A DNA stretch of 64,000 nucleotides from DYRB01 sp963709645 (GCA_963709645.1 CAVPXP010000015.1:62001-126000); one strand, 5' to 3'. Positions 1 to 11,818 are shown, numbered from the stretch's first letter. Made by a program: numbers and translations. Notes: generated by a model not told the origin, from the letters alone.

Positions 1-160
1 GCTCGCGGGCGGCATGATACTCGGCGTTCTCCTTGAGGTCGCCGTGGGCGCGGGCCTCGGCGATGGCCTCGATGATCTTGGGGCGCTCGACGCGCTTGAG
101 CCGCTCCAGTTCGGAACGCAGTTTCTCCGCCCCTCTGGCGGTCAGGGGTACCTTGGTCAT
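1..160 (-). CDS. greA: Transcription elongation factor GreA (N-terminal part, cut by window edge)
   Basis: GreA rescues stalled RNA polymerase by stimulating cleavage of the backtracked transcript. The 53 visible residues begin MTKVPLTARGAEKL and continue through KENAEYHAARE, the typical N-terminal coiled-coil hairpin of GreA with the conserved acidic and KENAEYH tip residues. The start is the ATG at 158-160. The rest of the gene lies beyond the window. It follows carB on the same strand, as in many gammaproteobacteria, so it is probably the last gene of a carA-carB-greA transcript. Confidence 0.93.
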   Translation of the reverse strand, partial: MTKVPLTARGAEKLRSELERLKRVERPKIIEAIAEARAHGDLKENAEYHAARE

Positions 161-256
161 GCAGGTTTCCTCGTTGCTCGGGCGGAACTCATTGGTTCCG
201 CCGCGTCTTTGGCGAAGGGTTTGGGCGGGGCCGGGGCGTGGGGCCCCGACCAGGAA

Positions 257-3464
<3,208 letters not shown>

Positions 3465-3542
3465 GTAGGGTATCTGTCCGCTGATCGAGACGGCGCTAGA
3501 ACTCAAGCAAGGGCGGTTGCGGATGACAAGTAGGCGGACCGA

Positions 3543-4679
3543 CTAGGCCCTGGCCTTCATGAGGGCGATGAACCGGTCGAAGACGGGTGCCACGTCGTGG
3601 GGTCCGGGGCTCGCCTCCGGGTGCCCCTGAAAGCTGAATGCGGGCCGCTCCCGGTGCGCGATCCCCTGCAGCGAGCCGTCGAAGAGGGAGCGGTGGGTGG
3701 CCTCCAGCGTCTCGGGCAGGCTCTTCTCATCCACGGCGAAGCCATGGTTCTGGCTCGAAATCATAACGGCCCCCGTGCGCAGGTCTTGCACCGGATGGTT
3801 GGCGCCGTGGTGCCCGAACTTCATCTTGCGGGTGCGCGCCCCGCAGGCGAGCCCGAGAAGCTGGTGGCCGAGGCAGATGCCAAAGATGGGAATGTCGGTG
3901 TCCAACAGGGTCCGGATCGCCGAGATGGCGTAGTCGCAGGGCTCCGGGTCGCCCGGACCATTGGACAGGAAGACTCCGTGCGGCCCCAGAGCCAAGACGT
4001 CGGCCGCCGTCGTTCGCGCCGGCACCACGGTGATCCGGCAGCCCCGGTCCACCAGCATGCGCAGGATGTTGCGCTTGATGCCGAAATCGTAGGCAACGAC
4101 GTGGTACGGAAGCGTGCCCCCGTCGCGCGGCTCCGGCAGACCCTGGCTCAGCTCCCAGGTTCCCTGGGTCCATGGGTAGGCGTCTGGCGTGGTCGCCTCC
4201 TGCGCCAGGTCCATGCCGACCAGACCCGGGAAGGCCCGTGCCGCCGCCAGGGCCGCCGCCTCATCCGCCCCCTCGCCTGCTTGCAGACACCCGTTCTGCG
4301 CCCCTTTCTCGCGCAGGATACGGGTCAGGCGGCGGGTATCGATGCCGGCGATGGCCGCCAATCCGTTGCGCCGCAGGTACGCATCGAGGGGCTCGCGGCT
4401 GCGCCAGTTGCTGGCGAGGGCCGGCAAGTCGCGGATGACCAGGCCCGCCGCCTGCACCCCGGCCGACTCCTCATCCTCCGGATTGGCGCCCGTATTACCG
4501 ATGTGGGGATAGGTCAGGGTAACGATTTGGCGCAGGTAGGAGGGGTCCGTCAGGATCTCCTGGTAGCCCGTCATGGAGGTGTTGAACACCACCTCCCCGA
4601 CGCTCAGACCGGGCGCGCCGATGGATTCCCCCCGGAAGACCGAACCGTCCTCCAGGACCAGGATTGCGGGGTTGCTCAA
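3543..4679 (-). CDS. carA: Carbamoyl-phosphate synthase small (glutaminase) subunit
   Basis: CarA hydrolyses glutamine and passes ammonia through the tunnel to CarB. The 378-residue product has the usual N-terminal CarA domain (LVLEDGSVFRGESIGA) and a C-terminal class I glutamine amidotransferase domain. The nucleophile is Cys269 in FGICLGHQ and the partner residues are His353 and Glu355 in QGHPEASPGP. Length is normal. It is transcribed ahead of carB with 78 bases between them. The 256-base gap upstream to the divergent thioredoxin-like gene should hold the promoters for both. Confidence 0.97.
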   Translation of the reverse strand: MSNPAILVLEDGSVFRGESIGAPGLSVGEVVFNTSMTGYQEILTDPSYLRQIVTLTYPHIGNTGANPEDEESAGVQAAGLVIRDLPALASNWRSREPLDAYLRRNGLAAIAGIDTRRLTRILREKGAQNGCLQAGEGADEAAALAAARAFPGLVGMDLAQEATTPDAYPWTQGTWELSQGLPEPRDGGTLPYHVVAYDFGIKRNILRMLVDRGCRITVVPARTTAADVLALGPHGVFLSNGPGDPEPCDYAISAIRTLLDTDIPIFGICLGHQLLGLACGARTRKMKFGHHGANHPVQDLRTGAVMISSQNHGFAVDEKSLPETLEATHRSLFDGSLQGIAHRERPAFSFQGHPEASPGPHDVAPVFDRFIALMKARA

Positions 4680-4935
4680 GGGTCTCTCCGTTTCGATCCG
4701 CGCCTAGCCAGTCGGCCGGGCGATTGCTCCGCAGGTGCGAGGCGGGCGCCACGAGGATTGGGTGTGCGGCGGGGTAGTTGGCGGATTTTAGAGGAGCCCA
4801 GGGGGGCTGTCCACGCGGGGACTTCGCCTCCCCGTCGCCGGACCAAAGCGCCGCCTTGAATCCCCAGTCCGCCACAACCATTCTTGCGGGTCAGCGCCCG
4901 ACCCCGCGGCGTCAGAAACTGGAGCATCCGAGACC

Positions 4936-5799
4936 ATGGCCGACTCGCCTTTTGTCGTTACCCTCAACGCCGCCAATTTCCGGCAGGTCGTGATCGAAGG
5001 GTCCTTCGAGCGCCCGGTCCTGGTGGACTTTTGGGCCGACTGGTGCGCCCCCTGCCGCGCCCTGATGCCCGTGCTGGCCAAACTCGCCGACGCCTACAAC
5101 GGCAAGTTCCTGCTCGGGAAGCTGGATACGGAGGCGGAACGGGAACTGGCGGCCCAGTTCGGAATCCGCAGCCTGCCTACGGTCCAGCTCTTCAAGGACG
5201 GCGAGGCGGTGGACCAGTTCATGGGGGCCCTGCCTGAAGCTCAGGTGCGCGCCTTCCTCGACCGCTACATCCCAGACGAGACCGATCTTCTGGTCGCCCG
5301 CGTCGAGGCCATGATCGGCGCGGGCAACCTGACCTCCGCGGCGGAACTAATCGCCCAGGCGCTGACGGCGAAACCCGATCACCCCCGAGCGCGCATCGCC
5401 GAGATCCGCCTCACTGCCGCCGGCGGGGACACCCAGGGGGCCGAGGCGCTGATCAGTGCCCTGCCCATCGACCTCCTGGGCGACCCGGATGTGGTCGCCT
5501 TGAGCGGCCAACTGCGCTTCGCCAACGTGCTATCTGGGGCAAAGCCGGAGCCCGAGCTGCGCGCGCGCCTCGCGGCCAACCCCGCTGACAGCGAGGCGGC
5601 CTACCAGCTCGCGGCCCACCGCGTCTCCCGAGGCGACTACGAGGGTTCCCTGGAGCTGCTCTTCGACCTGATGAAGCGCGACCGCAGCTACGGCGACGAC
5701 GCCGGGCGCAAGGGAATGCTGATCATCTTCGATCTGCTCGGCGGCAACGGGGACCTGGTCAGCCATTGGCGCAGTCGGATGTTCACGGCGATGCATTAG
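4936..5799 (+). CDS. cnoX: Thioredoxin-like co-chaperone, CnoX/YbbN type with TPR-like tail
   Basis: CnoX-family proteins combine a thioredoxin fold with a TPR-like helical region and protect or hand over damaged proteins to GroEL/DnaK. The 287-residue product has a thioredoxin domain (about residues 5-115) with an intact WCAPC motif (Cys37, Cys40), and a helical alpha-solenoid region (about 120-287) rich in Ala/Leu pairs. E. coli YbbN lacks the first active-site cysteine, whereas this copy keeps both, like the redox-active CnoX of alphaproteobacteria, so it may also reduce disulfides. It is divergent from carA. The symbol is assigned by domain layout only. Confidence 0.8.
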   Translation: MADSPFVVTLNAANFRQVVIEGSFERPVLVDFWADWCAPCRALMPVLAKLADAYNGKFLLGKLDTEAERELAAQFGIRSLPTVQLFKDGEAVDQFMGALPEAQVRAFLDRYIPDETDLLVARVEAMIGAGNLTSAAELIAQALTAKPDHPRARIAEIRLTAAGGDTQGAEALISALPIDLLGDPDVVALSGQLRFANVLSGAKPEPELRARLAANPADSEAAYQLAAHRVSRGDYEGSLELLFDLMKRDRSYGDDAGRKGMLIIFDLLGGNGDLVSHWRSRMFTAMH

Positions 5800-5935
5800 G
5801 ACGCCTGTGCCCGCCTCGCGCTTGGCTGATGTCATCCGAGCCGGTACCAGCGGCTTCGATACATTCGCCAAGATGCTCGGTGGCTGTGCCAGGCGCCCCT
5901 TGCCGAACCAATCGAGGTCGATCCATAGACCGGAT

Positions 5936-6373
5936 TCAGTCCCCGTCCAACGGGGCCAGTACCGGCGGGTGGCCGGCCCGCTGGCGCAGCCAGTTGACCG
6001 CCTTTAGTATCCCGGGCTGTCCCACGATCCGCTTCTCGATCCTGTATTTACCCGGAAAGTCGGTGAGCATCAGGCCGATGAGCAGGGTCAGCAGCCCCTG
6101 ACCGGGGAGCACGAGCATGGCGATCCCGGCCAGGATGAGGACCACGCCCAGGAAGTTCTTCAGTAGGACGATGGCATGGTGGACGAGCGGGTGACGGTCG
6201 CGGACATACTCGTGCCGGCGGTGCCGGTGGCGGAAGTAGTCCTCGGGGATGCGCACGACCAGGAACGGCAGGAGGGCGATGGTCGCGAGGAGAGAGACGA
6301 CCCCAACCAGCCCGAGGACGCCAAGGAGCGTGCCATTGTCGTTGATCCAGGCGAGGGCGGGGTCTGCAGTCAT
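5936..6373 (-). CDS. Small integral membrane protein, PGPGW-type family
   Basis: A 145-residue membrane protein. A hydrophobic helix spans about residues 15-42 and a second hydrophobic stretch about residues 70-105, the latter containing LPGQGLLTLLIGLML followed by a basic FPGKYRIEKR turn, a pattern seen in the PGPGW-type putative transmembrane proteins. No catalytic motif is visible. The ATG overlaps the stop of the upstream SPFH gene by four bases (ATGA, 6370-6373), so the two are translationally coupled and probably work together in the inner membrane. Function is unknown. Confidence 0.75.
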   Translation of the reverse strand: MTADPALAWINDNGTLLGVLGLVGVVSLLATIALLPFLVVRIPEDYFRHRHRRHEYVRDRHPLVHHAIVLLKNFLGVVLILAGIAMLVLPGQGLLTLLIGLMLTDFPGKYRIEKRIVGQPGILKAVNWLRQRAGHPPVLAPLDGD

Positions 6374-7272
6374 GGCCGTCCCGACCGAGAGTCGTCGCCG
6401 AGATGCATCAGCGGCAGCGGGCTGGGGCTGTCGCCATTCAGGAAGTAGACCTTGGCGGCCGGGTCCTTGGAGATCGCCTGCAGCGCCTCCAGGGCCTGGA
6501 GCTTCAGGTAGCTCGGATTGCTTCCGAGCGACTGGTTGACGCGTTCGATCTCGTAGGCACGGGCCTCGGCGAGCACCCGCTGGCGCGCGGCCTGCTCCTC
6601 AGCCGCCCGGCGCTCGGCCTCAGCCGACGCAACCTTCTGCTGTTGCTCGGTGCGAAAGCGCTCGAGTTCGGCACGCTGCTTCTCGACCTCCTGCTCGCGC
6701 TCCTTCTTCGCCTCGATTGCCTTGACGATGAAGGGCGGAAGCCGAATGTCCCGGATCAGGACCGCCTCCACCTCCACGCCCTTTGGCTCCAGATACTCCC
6801 GCATGCCCTCCAACAAAGACTGCTGCAGCTTGGTCTGAGTCTCCTCCAAGAAGAAGTCCTCGGCGCGCTTCACCGCCTTGCCCTGCTCACGGAGGATGGA
6901 GCGCAGCTTTGGGATGACGTGGACATCGAGGACCCGCTCGGCCGTGCCGGTCTGCTGCAGAATCATTGGGGCGCGTTTTCCGAGCACACGGTATTGGACG
7001 CTCACGTCGAGCTCGGTCTGGAGCTGGTCCTGGCTCGGGATGTTCGCGACCTCCTTGTGGCTCTTCTCGCGGACGTCGTACAAGTACCACTCGTAGAGCG
7101 GGTTCACGGGAGCATGCAGCCCCTCGGGGTAGGACTCGGGGCGGACGCTGCCGAACAGGGTGGCAACTGCCACGTGCCCGACCGGGACGACCTGGTAGAG
7201 CCGGGTGCCGAACAGGACCAGGATGATGGCCAGACCAATGAGCAGAGCGAGCGGAAGGGTCAGCTTGTGCAT
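6370..7272 (-). CDS. SPFH/prohibitin-family membrane protein
   Basis: The product (300 residues from the ATG at 7270-7272) has one N-terminal membrane helix (LTLPLALLIGLAIILVLFGT), an SPFH/band 7 domain (about residues 30-185), a long charged coiled coil rich in Lys/Glu/Gln/Ala (about 185-255), and a tail with KLQALEALQAISKDP. This is the layout of HflC/prohibitin-like scaffolds that form large membrane-bound rings and organise proteases or lipids. I chose the internal ATG because upstream codons are basic and proline-rich, and the hydrophobic segment follows this Met directly. It is coupled to the downstream small membrane protein by an ATGA overlap. HflK/HflC assignment is not justified without the usual partner. 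Confidence 0.85.
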   Translation of the reverse strand: MHKLTLPLALLIGLAIILVLFGTRLYQVVPVGHVAVATLFGSVRPESYPEGLHAPVNPLYEWYLYDVREKSHKEVANIPSQDQLQTELDVSVQYRVLGKRAPMILQQTGTAERVLDVHVIPKLRSILREQGKAVKRAEDFFLEETQTKLQQSLLEGMREYLEPKGVEVEAVLIRDIRLPPFIVKAIEAKKEREQEVEKQRAELERFRTEQQQKVASAEAERRAAEEQAARQRVLAEARAYEIERVNQSLGSNPSYLKLQALEALQAISKDPAAKVYFLNGDSPSPLPLMHLGDDSRSGRP

Positions 7273-7618
7273 GGCGGCATGCCTCGCATGGGGTCGGGCC
7301 GGGAGGGAGGTTTCCGGGCCGCATTCTACTCCGGGCGAGGCACCAAGACAGCGGGGTCGGATTCGAGCCCATTGCAGCGCGGGCGCGGGGTTGACAGCGC
7401 GGACTGGAGGCAACGGCCCAGTGGTCCGGGCCCGGCGAGGATGGACGCCAGGCCCACGCGCGTGACCGCGCCAGCACCGCCGGAGCGGCTTTCCGGACGA
7501 TTCGCGGATCGCTCTCGGGTGCTGGTGGTGGCATCAGGTCCCGTTCCAGGGACGGCTCGAACCGACAATCCCAACCTGGCGAGCCGCGCGCCTCGGGCTC
7601 GGCCGCCGAGGATCCGCA
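7273..7618. other. Intergenic stretch, 346 bases
   Basis: This lies between the stop of the universal stress protein gene and the start of the SPFH gene, both on the minus strand. Open frames through it are arginine- and proline-rich and have no family resemblance. I see no RNA gene or clear terminator. It should contain the promoter of the SPFH/membrane protein pair. Confidence 0.5.
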
Positions 7619-8080
7619 TCACCGATTTGCAGGATCGCCACTGTGGCGGATGATGAGCACGGGGCATGGCGCATGATGGGCGGCGTACTCCATGACCGAA
7701 CCCGAGATGACGCGCCGGAACCAGCCCTTGTCGCTGGCGCCAACCACGAGCACGTCGACGCCCCGGGCAGCGGCCAGGTCGCAGATCTCCCGCCCTGGAT
7801 CGTCACCCTCGATCAGGGTGATGGTGGCGGGTTCCCCCGCGGCGGCCAGTGTCGACTCGAGGTCCGCCTTGGCCTGGACCTCGTCACGGCGATGACGCTC
7901 CTCGGCCTCCTCCTCGGTAATAAGCGGCCCCTCGAACCCTCCCGCAGTCTCGTTTGGATCCTCCTCGGCTGGGATGACCCGGACGATCTCGATGCTGAGG
8001 TCGGGATGCAGCAGACCGACGGCTCGATGGGCGGCCTCGATGGCGTGCGGCGTGCCGTCGGTGGCGATGAGTGCCTTCAT
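7619..8080 (-). CDS. Universal stress protein, UspA family, ATP-binding type
   Basis: A single-domain 153-residue Usp protein. It starts MKALIATDGTPHA with the conserved early Asp, and ends with VVGASDKGWFRRVISGSV, which matches the nucleotide-binding pattern G-2X-G-9X-G-S/T of ATP-binding Usp proteins, followed by the CPVLII strand. Such proteins help survival under starvation or oxidative stress. An acidic insert (residues 40-65, EEEAEERHRRDE) extends the loop between strand 2 and helix 2. A broken tilS 3' copy lies just upstream on the same strand. Confidence 0.92.
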   Translation of the reverse strand: MKALIATDGTPHAIEAAHRAVGLLHPDLSIEIVRVIPAEEDPNETAGGFEGPLITEEEAEERHRRDEVQAKADLESTLAAAGEPATITLIEGDDPGREICDLAAARGVDVLVVGASDKGWFRRVISGSVMEYAAHHAPCPVLIIRHSGDPANR

Positions 8081-8104
8081 TGGGATGCTTCCTCTCGATG
8101 ATGG

Positions 8105-8580
8105 TTACCAAACTCGCCCGGCGAAAACCACACTGACCCCGCAGCGAGCGAGCCGGCTAGCCTCGGCACAAACCCGCAGACCGCCGAGGGCCAGGAGCAG
8201 GTCCCCTGCAAAGACCAGCGGGACCTAGCCGCGCAGCCAGGGGCGGACCCCGGCCTCCTGGTAAAGGTAGTTTAGAGAGCGATGGGGTTCAGCCTCAAAC
8301 GGCCGGCAGCGCAGCCCTGTCACTCCGATGCGCACCCGCAGCGGACCGAGTCCGAGATCCTCTGAGCCAGATCCACGCCCGCAGCGTCGAGAAGATGCAG
8401 CCGGCCCAGGCCGAGGGGGAAGGTCAAGGCCGCAGCGGTCCAACGCAGCTCGATCCCAACGGGAGCGGGCGGGAGGGGCGCCAGGGCAAACCGGTCGTCG
8501 CGGTAGCGGCGGATCTCACAACCGATCCAGGCAACCAGGGGGGCTGCGTCGGGCTTGGCGATGATGAGATCGTGTCATCG
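8105..8580 (-). pseudogene. Degenerate second copy of the tilS 3' end
   Basis: This stretch matches the C-terminal third of the intact tilS at 18983-20335 at both DNA and protein level. The translation reads LRVRIGVTGLRCRP then YQEAGVRPWLRG against LRVRFGVTGLRCRP and YQEAGVPPWLRG in the intact gene. Similarity continues over the final VPLVFAG and LRVC segments to a stop codon at 8105-8107. The copy has no N-terminal PP-loop ATPase domain, and it has an in-frame TAG (8225-8227) where the intact gene has Tyr in RGYVPLVF. It is therefore a non-functional remnant. Similarity fades near 8575. It could reflect partial duplication or recombination with a related genome. Confidence 0.85.
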
Positions 8581-8639
8581 GCATAGGCCGGCGCCGATCC
8601 GCTGATTGTTGGGCCTCCTAAGTCGGCCCGGCTTACGAG

Positions 8640-9119
8640 CTAATTGCCCGCCGGCGCCTTGAGCTTTCGCAGCCGAAGATCGGTGACAAGCTCCCGGGGC
8701 TCGCCAATGGCGATCTGGGCAAAGTCGGGATGTCTCGGATTGAGCAGATAGTTGGTCTCGCTGGGAATGACTGTGCTGGGCACCGCTAGCACGACGGTCG
8801 CAAGCCTGGCCTCCCACTCGTTGCCGATGGCACGCAGGGCCTCCAGGGCGGCGGGGTCACGCCAGTCGGATGGGAGACGGTCGATGTCTACCTGTTCGAT
8901 CTCTAGCCCCGGCGGGATCTCCGCGGGGATCATCATGTAGCAGGCCCGCAGGGGCTGGTCCTGCACCAGCATCTCCAGCATCGCCAGCGACTGGCTGCCG
9001 GCGGTATACACAACCAGGACGCCCTTGCGGTTCCAGCGACCGCCGTAGCGTCGGGCACCCTCGCCGGAGAACGCGGCTTCCGCGAACCGTGCAGTCACGA
9101 TCCGCCAGACGGTGGGCAT
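8640..9119 (-). CDS. RES-domain toxin of a RES/Xre toxin-antitoxin pair
   Basis: RES toxins are NAD-degrading enzymes that stop growth when released from their antitoxin. The 159-residue product shows the family signature: Arg in RRYGGRWN near residue 30, Glu in QSLAMLEML near residue 49, and Ser in LAVPSTVIPSETNYLLNP, plus the final HPD motif. The start (ATG 9117-9119) was chosen because it overlaps the antitoxin stop (TGATG) and gives MPTVWRI, the usual RES N-terminus. The much longer open frame upstream is only the shadow of the antitoxin gene. Confidence 0.9.
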   Translation of the reverse strand: MPTVWRIVTARFAEAAFSGEGARRYGGRWNRKGVLVVYTAGSQSLAMLEMLVQDQPLRACYMMIPAEIPPGLEIEQVDIDRLPSDWRDPAALEALRAIGNEWEARLATVVLAVPSTVIPSETNYLLNPRHPDFAQIAIGEPRELVTDLRLRKLKAPAGN

Positions 9120-9577
9120 CAGGCGAAGACGCCGTGCTCGATCCGCCCTAGGGTGTCCATCACGCTCTCGGCGCCGATGTCCGTGTCCAAAAGGCTCAAG
9201 GGGGTGGCTCCACCGAGGGATGCGTTGGCCGACTTGAGCCAGTCGACCGCCGCGTCCAGGTCCTCGAAGACCTGCTCTCCACGCGCGACCACCCGGGCCA
9301 GACGGATCAGCCGGGAGGACTCCTCGCTGTTGAGTTTCCCCTCGCGCTTGCGGCGCGCCAGGGTGCGCTCGGGAATGCCCACCGCGGCCGCCAGCTCCGA
9401 CTGGGACAGGTGGGTGAGCTTCGTCAGTGCGTCCACGGCGGAGGATGGGATGCCGCGGCGAATCACGGCCACCCAATCGAGCATCGAGCGGGGTGCGGCC
9501 GCCAGTCCGCGCTGGCCGCCGAGCAAGTCATCGACCGCAAAGGACGACGGGGGGGATAGTGCAGCCGCATGGGCCAT
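9119..9577 (-). CDS. Xre/MbcA/ParS-type antitoxin of the RES pair
   Basis: The 152-residue product has a central helix-turn-helix region (about residues 50-85, containing LSQSELAAAVGIPERTLARRK) and the C-terminal antitoxin/toxin-binding domain (about 95-150), ending in the acidic and hydrophobic segment typical of ParS/MbcA antitoxins (VFEDLDAAVDWLKSANASLGG). Such antitoxins cover the NAD site of the RES toxin and repress the operon. The stop overlaps the toxin start by one base. The antitoxin-first order is standard for this family. Confidence 0.9.
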   Translation of the reverse strand: MAHAAALSPPSSFAVDDLLGGQRGLAAAPRSMLDWVAVIRRGIPSSAVDALTKLTHLSQSELAAAVGIPERTLARRKREGKLNSEESSRLIRLARVVARGEQVFEDLDAAVDWLKSANASLGGATPLSLLDTDIGAESVMDTLGRIEHGVFA

Positions 9578-9917
9578 GTGTCAGCTCCAGAAATGCCAGA
9601 TGGCATCCAGTGTAGGCAAGAATGGCGTCACTGGCCAGCGATCCAGTCCCCGTCACGTCTGGACGCGGGCTCAACGGAGGCCGACCGAGCACGTAGCACG
9701 TAGCACGTAGGTTGGGTCGAGGCACGAGGCCCAACCATGGGCCCGTGCCGATCGGTTGATTGCGCCTTTCTCTTTGATGCAGCGATCAGCGGCATGGCAA
9801 CGAAGAACGGCGTTGCGGAGGCCCGCGTGCGACGATTCTGTGCAGGCGGGAGGCGGTGCCTCTGTAGCACCGCCTCGTCGGATCTGCGGCGGATCGCCTC
9901 ACGCATCGGCCGCGCCG
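9578..9917. other. Intergenic stretch, 340 bases, with REP-like element
   Basis: Between the TA operon start and the Old Yellow Enzyme stop. No convincing gene is present. It contains a short tandem repeat and hairpin described separately at 9688-9736. The side next to 9577 should carry the TA promoter; the sequence AATGCCAGATGGCATC near 9592-9607 is a partial palindrome that could be the autoregulatory operator of the antitoxin. Confidence 0.45.
9688..9736. repeat. Three AGCACGT repeats next to a GGTTGGG hairpin
   Basis: AGCACGT is repeated three times in tandem (9688-9708). It is followed at once by GGTTGGGTC (9710-9718) and, after a short loop, GGCCCAACC (9728-9736), which pair apart from one T-G wobble. 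Imperfect palindromes of the AGGTTGGG...CCCAACC type are frequent between genes in gammaproteobacteria and resemble REP elements. No nearby RAYT transposase is seen. Confidence 0.6.
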
Positions 9918-11012
9918 CTATCCGGCGTAGGCCGGCCAGTCGATGTAGCCGCCTGCCTGAGGCGTGTACCAGGTGGACATCTCGGCGTCGGGCGCCAAAG
10001 GCCAGCCGTTTTCGAAGCGTTCAACCAGGTCCGGATTCGCGATGTAGGGACGGCCGAAGGCGATCATATCGGCATGCCCCGCGGCGATCTGCTCCTCCGC
10101 GCTTTCCTGGGTGTAACCCACGTTGCCGATCAGAACGCCGGAGAACAACGGACGTATCTCTTCGAGCGTCATGGGCTCGCCCAGCTGGTGGAAGCCGAAG
10201 CCGAGGCCGTCCATGACGTGCAGGAAGCCGATGCCGGCGGCCTCCAGGTGCTGGATGGCGGTGGAGAACAGCTCCCGGAATTCCGGCGTGCCCATGTCGT
10301 TGAAGACGCCGTTCGGCGATAAGCGGACGCCCACGCGTTTTGCCGGAAACACCTCGCTGACCGCTTCCACAACCTCCCCCAGCAACCGGTAGCGGTTCTC
10401 GATGTTGCCGCCGTAGGCATCCTCGCGCCGGTTGGTCTTGGCCTGCAGGAATTGGTCGAGCAGGTAGCCGTTAGCGGAGTGAATCTCCACACCGTCGAAT
10501 CCCGCCTCTTTGGCGCGCAAGGCCGCGCGGCGGTAGTCCTCCACGATGTTCGGGATCTCCTCGGTCTCCAGTGCCCGCGGCGTCTCGTAGGGGAATTTAC
10601 CTTTGGGAGTATGGCTGTGGTCGTTGCTGATCCCGATGGCCGATGGTGCCACCGGTGAGCGCTCGTCAGCGAAAAAATAGCGGTGCGAGGCCCGCCCGCA
10701 ATGCCAAAGCTGCAGGAAGATCTTGGAGCCCTTCCGATGCACGGCGTCCACAACGTGTCGCCAGCCCTCGGTCTGGGCGTCGTTGTAGATGCCGGGCGAC
10801 TCCAGCCAGCCGATGCCTTGCTCGGATACGACGGTGGCCTCGGTGATGATCAGGCCGGCTGCGGCACGTTGCGCATAGTAGGTCGCCATGTCCTGGGTCG
10901 GCACTCGGGACTCACCGGCACGCGCGCGTGTCATTGGGGCCATCACCACGCGGTTGGCTAGCGCCAAGCCGTCAGCCGTGATGAGCGGGGACAAAAGGAA
11001 TGGTGTCTTCAT
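9918..11012 (-). CDS. Old Yellow Enzyme family NADH:flavin oxidoreductase (NemA-like)
   Basis: This FMN enzyme reduces activated C=C bonds, nitro groups and related electrophiles. The 364-residue product has the TIM-barrel signatures of the family: N-terminal LANRVVMAPMTRARA, LQLWHCGRASH, the catalytic His/Asn pair in FDGVEIHSANGYLLDQF, YGGNIENRYRLLGE, and the phosphate-binding GRPYIANPDLVER segment. Length is normal. It lies 146 bases downstream of a peroxiredoxin on the same strand and near a divergent TetR regulator, an arrangement like nemR-nemA electrophile defence systems. Confidence 0.93.
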   Translation of the reverse strand: MKTPFLLSPLITADGLALANRVVMAPMTRARAGESRVPTQDMATYYAQRAAAGLIITEATVVSEQGIGWLESPGIYNDAQTEGWRHVVDAVHRKGSKIFLQLWHCGRASHRYFFADERSPVAPSAIGISNDHSHTPKGKFPYETPRALETEEIPNIVEDYRRAALRAKEAGFDGVEIHSANGYLLDQFLQAKTNRREDAYGGNIENRYRLLGEVVEAVSEVFPAKRVGVRLSPNGVFNDMGTPEFRELFSTAIQHLEAAGIGFLHVMDGLGFGFHQLGEPMTLEEIRPLFSGVLIGNVGYTQESAEEQIAAGHADMIAFGRPYIANPDLVERFENGWPLAPDAEMSTWYTPQAGGYIDWPAYAG

Positions 11013-11158
11013 GGTTTCCTATCTCTTGGTGTGACTGGACATGGTTCCACGGCGGATGCCTGTCCGGCGGGGGGATGGACGCTAACGCCCGCTCGCGTCG
11101 TGCCGGTCCGACTGTTGATGACGGGGCGGTGTGAACCCGCGAGGTCGCCCGAGCGGCT

Positions 11159-11818
11159 TCAAGCGGCCGCCGCGAGGGTTTCCAGGCCGGCGACGATGTC
11201 CGCCGGCTCCATGCGTTGGGTGTAGTCCGCGTTCACGAAGGCATGAGCGACGACGCCGTCCTGCCGAACGATGTAGGTCGCCGGGACGGGGAGCTTGAAG
11301 CTCTCGTCGCCGTTATAGGCCGGTAGGTCGATGCCCAGGCCCTGGTAGACCGGACGCAGGTAGCCCGGCAGCTCGAACACCAGGCCCAGGCGCTCGGCAA
11401 CCTGGTTGCCCGTGTCGCTCAGGATGTCGATGCGGAGGCGGTGGCGCTCGGCGGTGGCCGTCGCCTTGTCGGGTGTCTCCGGTGCCATGCCCAGGAGCTG
11501 CGCCCCACGGGCCTCGATCTGCGGAAGGGCGTCGTGCAGGGCCTTCATCTCCAGGTTGCAGTAGGGGCACCAGCCGCCCCGGTAGATGTTGAGCACCACC
11601 GGCGACTCCTTCAGGTAGTCGGAGAACCGCCGCTGCAGGCCGTGCTGATTCGGCAGCTCGAAATCCGGCATGCGGGCGCCGACCCCCAGGGCGCGATGCT
11701 CGATCCCCGATGCCTTGAGTTCCGCGGTCGCCCGCGCCATAGCATCGAGGATGTCGCGGGGTACCTTCTTGATCTTCTGCGCATTGTAGTCGTCGATTGC
11801 CGCCTTGAGTTCGCTCAT
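11159..11818 (-). CDS. Peroxiredoxin-like protein (AhpC/TSA fold) with CPYC motif
   Basis: A 219-residue thioredoxin-fold protein of the AhpC/TSA superfamily. The fold begins near residue 45 (GARMPDFELPNQHG) and the active site reads YRGGWCPYC at about residues 79-87; the peroxidatic cysteine of classical peroxiredoxins (TxxC) is replaced by a CxxC pair, as in the peroxiredoxin-like family. The N-terminal 40 residues are helical. It probably reduces peroxides or disulfides in the cytoplasm; there is no signal peptide. It is transcribed away from the TetR gene across a shared operator region and may be cotranscribed with the downstream Old Yellow Enzyme. Confidence 0.85.
   Translation of the reverse strand: MSELKAAIDDYNAQKIKKVPRDILDAMARATAELKASGIEHRALGVGARMPDFELPNQHGLQRRFSDYLKESPVVLNIYRGGWCPYCNLEMKALHDALPQIEARGAQLLGMAPETPDKATATAERHRLRIDILSDTGNQVAERLGLVFELPGYLRPVYQGLGIDLPAYNGDESFKLPVPATYIVRQDGVVAHAFVNADYTQRMEPADIVAGLETLAAAA

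Noticed and set aside
7326..7667. A 113-residue minus-strand frame between the SPFH and Usp genes
   Set aside because: Arg/Pro/Gly-rich, overlaps the Usp gene end, and has no family similarity or ribosome-binding site.
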